Shown here: positions 27,401-36,400 of the stretch, piece after piece | How positions within the stretch are numbered: the first letter of the stretch is position 1 | Layout: each line of letters begins with the position of its first letter | NCBI GenBank assembly: GCA_023151115.1 | Contig: JAKLJP010000012.1 | Span: 1-64,000, forward strand | DNA: 64,000 nt | Source: Anaerolineae bacterium | GTDB taxonomy: Bacteria; Chloroflexota; Anaerolineae; 4572-78; J111 | Reading direction: 5' to 3' | Program-made: the position numbers and the translations under genes | Notes under the pieces: generated by a model | Told to the model about the DNA's origin: nothing | Seen by the model: only the letters and a program-made list of their open reading frames with translations | Database searches by the model: none

Positions 27401-30400
27401 GCTCTCAAGGTCGAGAGCCTGGAGGTAGAAGGTGGCAGGTCCCGGCTGGAAGTCAGGAAAGCCGGTGTACAGGTTGAAGGGGCTAACGCACTCGACGAAA
27501 GTCACGCCGTCGAGCGAGCACTCGAAGGTCAAGCCCGCCGGCACGGTCAGGTTGTCGCTGCCGGTGAAGGTGAAGACCACCTCGCTGCTGTTGTTGGCCG
27601 GCGTGGTCAGAATTTGGGCCAGGGGCGGCGTGGTGTCGAGCGGCCCGATGACCACCCAGCCGTACTCCGTCGGCTCAAGTTGTTCGCGGCCTTCGAGGTC
27701 AACGGCGTAAACCTGGAAGACATGCTCGCCGATGGGCAGGTTGGTGTAGGTGACGCCGGTCTCGCACTCGACGTATGGCCCAAAGTCGAGCGAGCAGAAG
27801 AAGGTCGAGTCGGCGATATTGGCCTCAAACTCGAAGGTTGCCGTCGTTTCCTCCGTCTCGCCGCCCTCGGCCGGTTCGCCCGGCTCGGCGGGTGGAATGT
27901 AGGCCGGGCCATTGGTGATGGTGGTCAGCAGGCCGCCAATCGTCCAGTCGTAGCTGGCCGGGGTGGGGTCAATGTTGCCCTCAAAGTCAATGGCCCGAAC
28001 CCGGAAGTTGTGCAGGCCCAACTCAAACTCTTCAAAGGCGAACTCGAAGACGCCTGTGTCCACCGGTATCTCTGTCCCCTCGAAACCGCACGGAGTAAAC
28101 GGAGCGCCGTCCAGCGAGCACTGGAAGGTTACGTTCGGTTCGTTGGAAGAGAAGGTGAAGATGCCTTCCAGCAGCGGCGACTCCAGGGGCGGAGCGAGGT
28201 CAATGAAGGTGTCGGGGGCGACGCCGCTGGGCAGGGCGACATAGGTCCACTCGTAGCTGGCCGGGGTTGGGTCAACAAACTCGTTCTCGTCAACGGCGCG
28301 CACCTCAAAACGATGCAGGCCGGGGTTGAGCGCGTTGTAGAACTGCGGATTCTCGCAGTCCAGCCAGGCCAACTCGCTGGCGCTGTCGAGGCGGCACTGG
28401 AAGGCCAGGTTGGCCGTGGGGGTGGTGTTGTCCACGCCGGTGAAGGTAAAGTAAACGTCGCGGCTGTTGGTTACCAGGGGCGGACTCTCAACGATGGTGG
28501 TATCGGGCGCGCCGGGGGGAGCGCCGATGATGCAGACGATGGTGAAGCATTGGAGCGGCTCGGCGTTGGCAGTGGCCGCATTGCCGCCGCCGTCAATGTT
28601 GCCCTCGACGGCGTAGATGCCCCAGCCGTCGTTCAGATCGGCGACGTTGCCGCGGATGGTGTGGGCGGCCGCGTTGACGAAAATCCCGCCGCTGTTGTTG
28701 CTGACGGTGTTGAACTCGATGCGGTTGCCCTGGGCCGCCGGGGCCGGGTCGGCAATGTAGATGCCCTCGCCGGAGTTGTTGGTGACGGTATTGCGCACGA
28801 TCAAGTTGCTCAGCGAAAGGCTCTCCAGGCTGATGCCGCCGCTGTTGGCGCTGACGGTATTATCCTCGATGGTGTTGCCGCTGGAGGCAATCAGGTCAAT
28901 CCCGCCGGAGTTGCTGCGGATGTCGTTGCGCAGGATCAGGGTGTTCTGGGCATTGTCGAGGCTGATGCCGCCGCTGGACTCGCGGATGTCGTTGTTGACC
29001 AGCTCGTTCTGGCTGGAGTCAACCACGCTGATGCCGCCGCCGCTGGCCAGCCGGATGGTGTTGCCCTCGACCCGGTTGTTGTTGGCAGGGAACAGTTCGA
29101 CTCCAACCACGATGCCGCCGCCGGAATTGCTGGTCAGGAAGTTGCCGATGACGCTGTTGCCGCTCGCGCCTTCCAGCATTACGCCGGCCCCGCTGGTCTC
29201 AAAGATGGTGTTGGCTTCGATCCGGTTATCGTTGGAACTCAGCACGTACACGCCGTTGTCGGCGGCGGCGCTGATGGTGTTGTGGCGGACCGTGCTGGCG
29301 CTGCTGCCGTCTATCAGAGCGACGCCGTGAATGGACCCCTCGATGGTGTTGTCGCGGATGATGTTGCCCACTCCGGCCTGGTCGGCGTTGCTAAGCTGGA
29401 TGCCGCCCTCCTGGTTGCCCAGGGTGCGCAGGCCGGAGACCACATTGCCGGAAGTACCGGCGTTCAACTGCACGGCAAAGTCGAACTCCTGGATAAAGCC
29501 GTTGGTAATCACCACATTGTCGAAGCCGTTGTTGAGGATGCCGACGCCCAGGTTGATGCCGTCAATCGTCCGGCCGTTCAAATCGAGGGTGATGTTGCTG
29601 GCCCCGATTACCAGGCCGTTGCCGTTGCAGTCGGTCAGATTGTTGCTCAGGATGGTGCTTTGGGTGACCAACTGGCCGCAGCTTAGGGTACGGGCTACTG
29701 GCGCAGTGGTGATGGTCCAACTGTAGCTGGCCGGAGTCGGGTCAATGATGCTCTCGACATCCACCGCCCGCACCTCCAGGGTGTGCAGGCCGGCAGGCAG
29801 GCTGGTAAAGGTGGCCGTCGCGCTGCAGGCCGCGAAAGCCCCGCCATCTAGGGCACACTCGAAAGTTACCTCTTCCTCGTTGGAGGAGAAGACGAAGGTG
29901 GCCGAGGTGCTGGGGGTGGCGCTGTCAGGGCCAGAGTCGATGAAGGTCTCCGGGGCTACGCCGGGCGGCGCGGCCTCAACCGTCCAGGCGTAGCTGGCCG
30001 GGGTCGGGTCAATATTGCCCAGGAAGTCAATCGCCCGCACCTCGAAGGTGTAGTCGCCCAGGGCCAGGCCGGTAAAGCTGATCGGGCTGGCACAGGTGGT
30101 GAAAGTCGCCGCCAGCGGGGACAGGCGGCACTCGAAGACCACGCCGCTGCCGTTGTCGCTGCCGCTAAAGGTAAAGGTGGCCGAGGTGCGAATACTGGGG
30201 TTGGCCGGAGCCGACTCGATCACTGTCTCAGGCGGCGTTGTGTCGCTGGGCGCGGCCGGGCCGCCGGTGCAGGTCACGTTGTAGCATTGCGCCGGCTCGC
30301 TGTTGCCCTGGGCGCTGTTATAGCCGCCGTCAATGTTGAAACCCTCGGTTGAGGGACCGGCGGCGTAGATGCCCCAGCCGGAGTTGCCGTTGGCCTCGTT

Positions 30401-33400
30401 GCGCAGGATGATATGGCCCACGCCGGCAATGGCGATGCCGTCGGAACTGTTGCCGTCGGCGAAGTTGCCCTCAATCAGGTTGCCCTCGCCGGGAGGGGCC
30501 GAGCCTTCGATCACAATCCCGTCGGCGTCGTTGTCATTGGCAAAGTTGCCGATAATCACGTTCTCCAGCGCCCCATCGCCCAGTTCGAGGCCGTTGCCGG
30601 TGATGTCGCTGAGAATATTGGCCTCGATCCGGTTGCGCAGCGAGCCGCTGATTTGGACGCCGCCGGTGTTGAAGCGCAGGTCGTTGCCGCGCAGCAGGTT
30701 GTCATTCGCGTCTTCCAGTGAAATACCGTTGTCGCTCGAGCCGCTGACCCGGTTGTTGAGCAACTGGTTGCGGTGCGAGCCTGACATGTTGATGCCGGCC
30801 TCGCTGCCGTTGACCGTGTTGCCCTCGATAATGTTGTCGTTCGAACCCTCCTCGATGGCAAATGCGGTGTCGGAAGCGCCGGAGATGCTGTTGCCGGTCA
30901 GCCGGTTGAAGGTCGCGCCGAGCAGTTCGATGCCCTGGTCGCCCGAACCGGCGATGATGTTGTTCTCCAGCCGGTTGTTGCTGGCGTTGATAATAGCCAG
31001 GCCCAGGCCGACGCTGCCGGCGATGTCGTTGTTACGGACCAGGTTGCCGGTTGCGCCGTCGAGGAGTTGGATCGAGTCGCCGTTGCCGCCGAAGCTGTTG
31101 TCGCGCACGGTGCTGTTTTGCGCCCCCAGGAGCGAAACGCCCGCCAGCGGGTTAAGTTGCAAATCCAGCCCGCTGATCAGGTTGCGCGTGCTGCCGGGGT
31201 TGAGCAGTACACCGTAGTCGAACTCGGTGATTGTGCCATTGATGATGGTCACGTCATCGAAGCTGTCATTGCGAATGCCGGCACTCTCGGAGACACTGGC
31301 GCCGTCAATGGTGTTGCCGCCCAGGTCAATGGTAATCTTGTTTGCGCCGATCACCAGGCCGTCGCCCGGACAGTTGGCCAGCGAGTTGAGCAACAGGGTG
31401 CTCTCGGTGATGGTCTGGCCGCAGCCGATCACGGTGGGCACCGGCGGCGGTGTGACCTCCCAGGTGTATTCGGCCGGGCTGTCGTCTTCGTTGCCCGCCG
31501 CGTCCACGGCGCGAACCGCAAAGGTATGCACCGCTACACTCAGGGTGGTGTATTCCTGCGGTGAAGTACAGGCGGCAAAGGTCGCGCCATCCAGCGAACA
31601 CTCAAAGGTGACATCATCCTCGTCGGACGAGAAGCTGAAGCTGGCGCTGTCGTTGACCGTCACCAACTCGGGGCCGGAGTCAATTGTTGTCTCCGGCGGG
31701 GTGGCGTCATCCGGCGGGGCGTTGATTGTCCAGCTAAACTCGGCCGGGGTGGGGTCGGCGGCCCCGCCCAGGTCTACAGCCCGCACGGCAAAGGTGCGCA
31801 GGCCGAGGCCCAGATCGCTGTAGGTCACCGGGCTGGTGCAGGCCGTGAAAGCGCCGCCGTCGAGGCTGCACTCGAAAGCCAGGTTCGGGCCGGGCGTGGT
31901 GTTGTCGCTGCCGGTGAAGGTAAAGGTGGCCGTTGTGCTGGTGCTCGGATCGGTCGGCCCGCTGGTGATTGTGGTGCTCGGCGGCACGCCGTCGGGGCCG
32001 GGTGGGGCCGCAACCGCCGTCCAGGTGTAGACCGCCGGGGAGAGATCAACGTTGTCGGACGGGTCAATGGCTCGCACCTCAAACTTATGGTCGCCGGCCA
32101 GCAGGAAGGTGTAGCTGGCCGGGCTGGCGCACTCGAGCCAGTTGTCCACATCCGGGGGCTGCGGCGGCTCGCCGGGTTCGGGCGGAGGGGGCGGCGGGTC
32201 GGGCGGCGCGTCGAGACGGCACTCAAAGCGCAGAGCCAGGGCCGGGGCGTTGTTGTCGCTGCCGGTGAAAGTGAAGGTGGCAGGCTCGGCCGTGCTGCTG
32301 CCGTTGGCCGGTTGGGTGAGGATCACCGTGTCGGGCGGGGTCAGGTCGGTGGTGGGCGGCGGCGCGCCGTCGCCGGGGCTGCAAACCACGCCGACGCACT
32401 GGAGCGGCTCGGCGTTGCCGGAGGCCAGGTTACCGCCGTCGTCAATATTGCCCTCGGCGGCGCGGATGCCAAAGGCGGCGTTGTTATAGGCTTCGTTGTT
32501 GCCAATGGTGTGACCGGAGCCGCCCACGCCGATGCCGTCGCCCAGGTTGTTGTTGGCCTGGTTAGCTTCAATGAGAAAGCCGCCGATGGGGTTGCCGAGC
32601 GCGTCGAGCGTTTCGGCCTCGACCGAGATGCCGTCTGCGCCGGTGTTGTTGGCCAGGTTGTTGCGGATGATGTTGCTCTCGCCGCCCTCGGCGGAGATGC
32701 CGCTGGCCCCGGTGTCGGAGGCGTTATTGTCCTCAATCAGGTTGTCGCTGGAGCCGGCCAGTTCGATGCCGCCGGGGTTGAAGCGCACATCGTTATCACG
32801 GATGATGTTATTGTTAGCGTTGCCCAGGCCGATGCCCGCGCCGCCGGCCAGATGAACGATATTGTTCAACACCTGGTTATCGTCTGAGCCGTCCAGGCTG
32901 ATGGCCGAATCGCTGGCCCGCGTGACGCTGTTGAACTCGATCAGGTTATTGTTCGAGCCGTCGCGCAAGGCCAGGCCCGCGTCGCCGCTGTTGGACAGCT
33001 CGTTGTTGCGGATGATGTTGTCGCTGGAGCCGAGCAGCTCAATGCCGCCGTCGCTGTCGAGCAGCGGGTTGTTGGTCAGGCCGCTGATGAAGTTGCCCTC
33101 GATCAGGTGGCCGCTCGCGTCGAACAGTTCAATCGCCAGGTTGCCATTGCCGAAAAACTCATTGTTTATCAGAACGCTGTTCTCGGAGCCGTTTGTCACC
33201 AGCAGGCCATAGCCATTGCCTTCGAAGTAGTTGTCGCGGACGATGTTGCCGTCGCGGCCGTTGTCGGCGTCGTACAGTTCCACGCCGGCGTTGACGTTGC
33301 CGAACAGGTCCATGTCCTCGACCACGTTGAAGGTGACGCCGGGCAGCAGGCGCACGCCAAAGCCGAAGCCGCGCACGGCGCCGTTGCGAATAATCACGTT

Positions 33401-36400
33401 GTCGTAACCGGCGTTGCGGATGCCGGCGACCAAACCATCCTCCTCGCCTGGCTCGATCACCATGCCGCTGCTGACCGTGCGACCGCCTAAGTCAACGACG
33501 ATGTTGTGAGCGCCAATGACCAAACCCTCGCCCATACAGCCGAGCAGGTCGTTCTGCAAGATGACACTTTCGGTGATCACCTGACCGCAGACCAGGGGCG
33601 TAGGGCCGCTTGCATCGGGCGGCGGCGCGGGCGCTGGGGCGCCCTCATCGGCAAAGCGTAAGACCAACTGCGGCGGCGTGGGCGGCTCGCGCACGGTCTC
33701 GCTGCTCAGGAAGCTCTGGCCGGCCCCGGCGGCGTCCTCCTCGGCGCTGTCGCGGATCAGGAAGCCGTGGTTCGGCGTGGTTCCGGCAATCATCGCCGCC
33801 ACCTGGCTGGTCAGATTCCAACTGCGGTAGCCATCGCCGGAGGAAGCGATGGCCGGAACACCGCTGGTGGCCGGCTGGTTAAACCAGTTGACCGTGTTCT
33901 CGGTCCAGGGCGCGTCAACCGTAAGAGCTTGTAAGCTGCGTCCGGCGTCGCCGCTGCTGTAGAGCCGCAAGGTAGCCGACTCTAACTCGCAGTCGGCCAG
34001 AGCGCCGGTCGAGAGCTCGGGCGGGAGCACAAAGCGGACCAGAGCGCGGGCGTCGTTGCCGGGGGCGGCGGAGCGCACGATCAGGCTTTCAAAGAAGCCA
34101 TAGGTATCGAGCGGCAGGCCCTCATCCACATAGCTGTCTTCGGCAGCGAAGAGGGTGATGTTGGCTGCATCGCAGTCCTCCGGCGTGCCCACCTCCCAGG
34201 TATAAGTGGCCGGGCTGGGGTCAATGTTGTCGCCGCCGTCGGTGGCGCGCACCTGGAAGGTGTGCGAGCCGGGGACGAGGTTCGAGAAAACCGCCGGGTT
34301 GCTGCACTCCAGCCAGGCCAGTGGGTCGTTGCTGTCGAGCCGGCATTCGAACTCAAGGAATTGGGCCGGGGTGGCGTTATCGGTGGCGTCGAAGGTGAAG
34401 GTGGCGGTACTGCCACTTGGGTTCATGGGTGTTTCGATCAGGAAGGTTTCCGGTGGGATCAGGTCTTCCTCAACGGTGAACTGGTGGCCGGCCGGGGTCG
34501 GGTCAACGTTGCCGGCCTTATCAATAGCGCGCACCTCAAAGAGAAAGCTCCCGGCCTCGATGACCGGCACCCGCCAGGGGTTGGGGCAGGCCAGGAAGGC
34601 GGTGGCCGGGTCCGGGGGCTGGGTCGGGTCCACCGGCTCGGGCGGCTCGGCCGGGTCGAACTCAAGCAGGCGGCACTCGAAGATCAGCTCTTCGGGTGCA
34701 GTCACATTGTCCACGTCCAGGCCGGTGAAGCGGAAAATCGAAGTGGCTTCGGTATCCTGGGTTGGCCCGGCAAGGAACTGGGTGTCGGGCGCATCGGTGT
34801 CGGGCGGGGGGAAAGGCCCGGTGTACTCGTAAGCGCCGATGTCGCAGTGAGTATTCTGAGGGCGGGTCACGCCGCGCTGGTCGGTGCTGGGGCAGGGCAG
34901 AACGCCGCCGTCAATGGCCAGGCTGCCCGGCAGGAGAGCCATGGTCAGGGTGCTGCCGCCGTTATTAGCAACTGCGTCGAAACCGAGTGTGGTTGCGTTT
35001 GAGCGGTCATTGGGGCCGCGGAACATGCAGGAGTCGCCGTTCTCAAGGTTGCCACCCTCGGAGCCGAGAGCGAAGTTACACTGCTTGCCGTCGCCGCTGA
35101 TGTTGCCGGCGACGATGGTGTTGCGGAAGATGACCGAGGTGCTGGGCGTCGGGAGGTTGAGGTTAGTGCCCTCGTCGGCCACGCCGGCCCCGATGGGGGA
35201 GCTGTTAAAGGCGATGGTGCTGTTGATGACCCGGATGCCGGCGTCGGCGTCGGTGTAGAGACCGCCGGCGCGGGCCTGGGCCAGGTTGCCGGCGATGGTG
35301 ACGTTGGTATACTCGGCCGCCGCGTCGCCCAGGCTGTAGATGCCGCCGCCCAGGCCGCTGTCCTCGATGGCGCTGGCCAGGGCGCGGTTGTCCCAGAAGG
35401 TGGTGCGGGTGACGCGCAGGGCGCCGTCGCCGGCATTGGCAAAGCCGCCGCCGCTGGCAGCAATGTTGCTGTGTACTGCTGTATCGGTGATGGTGAAGTT
35501 GCCGGTAGATTGGCTCTCGATACCGCCGCCGTCGCCGGCCGCGGTGTTGTTGGTAATGGTCAGGCGGGTGAAGGTGACGGTGCGGCCGGCGTTCATAATA
35601 CCGCCGCCGCTGGCTCCGGCGCTGTTGGCGCGGATGGCGCTGTCGGTGAGGGCAACCGAGCCGCCGTTGTCAATGGCAATGCCGCCGCCTTCGCCGGTGG
35701 CGCTGTTGTTCTCCACCGTCACGTTGGCTACATCTATCGAGCCGAAGCCGCCCAGATACATGCCGCCGCCGGCGGCTTCATCCTCGGCCCCGGCGCTGTT
35801 GCCGCTGAAGGTACCGCTGGTGATGGTGGCCTGGCCCTCGGTGGCAGTGGCCAGACCGCCCCCGTCGCCATCGGCGCTGTTGTCGCTGAAGCTGGTGTTG
35901 GTGACGGTCAAGCTGGATTTGGAACTGGCGCTGATGCCGCCGCCATCGCCGGCGGTGTGGTTCTCGGTAAAGGTGCTATTGGCGATGGTCAGCAGGCCCT
36001 CGCCAACCACCTCGACGCCGCCGCCGGCGGCTTCGGCGCTGTTGCCGGAGAAGGTGGTGAAGGAGACCTCGACGCGGGTGGTCACGCCGCTGGGGCTCAT
36101 CAGGCCGGTGCTGTAGATGCCGCCGCCGCCGCGGGCGGTATTATCGGCAATTAGACTGGGCGCTGCGGCCGTGCCGGTGACGATCAAGCGACCGGCATCG
36201 TGGAAGATGCCGCCGCCCTCGACCTCGCTGTAGTTGTCCTGAACTGTAACGCTCTCCAGGCGCAGCGTACCCGGCGAGACGTTGTAGATGCCGCCGCCGT
36301 CTTCGGCGCTCCAGCCGCCCTGGAGGGTAAGGCGGGAGATGGCGACGTTGCCGGCGGTGGGGTGAATCTCGAAGAGGCGGTCAACGGCCAGCACATTGGG

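Noticed and set aside
27614..29686. Long plus-strand frame of 690 codons opposite the giant gene
   Set aside because: It mirrors repeated, GC-rich beta-helix coding sequence. The product is low-complexity (many GV, AD, DGV words), has no domain and no ribosome site. Other plus-strand frames between 21.4 and 36.8 kb are rejected for the same reason.
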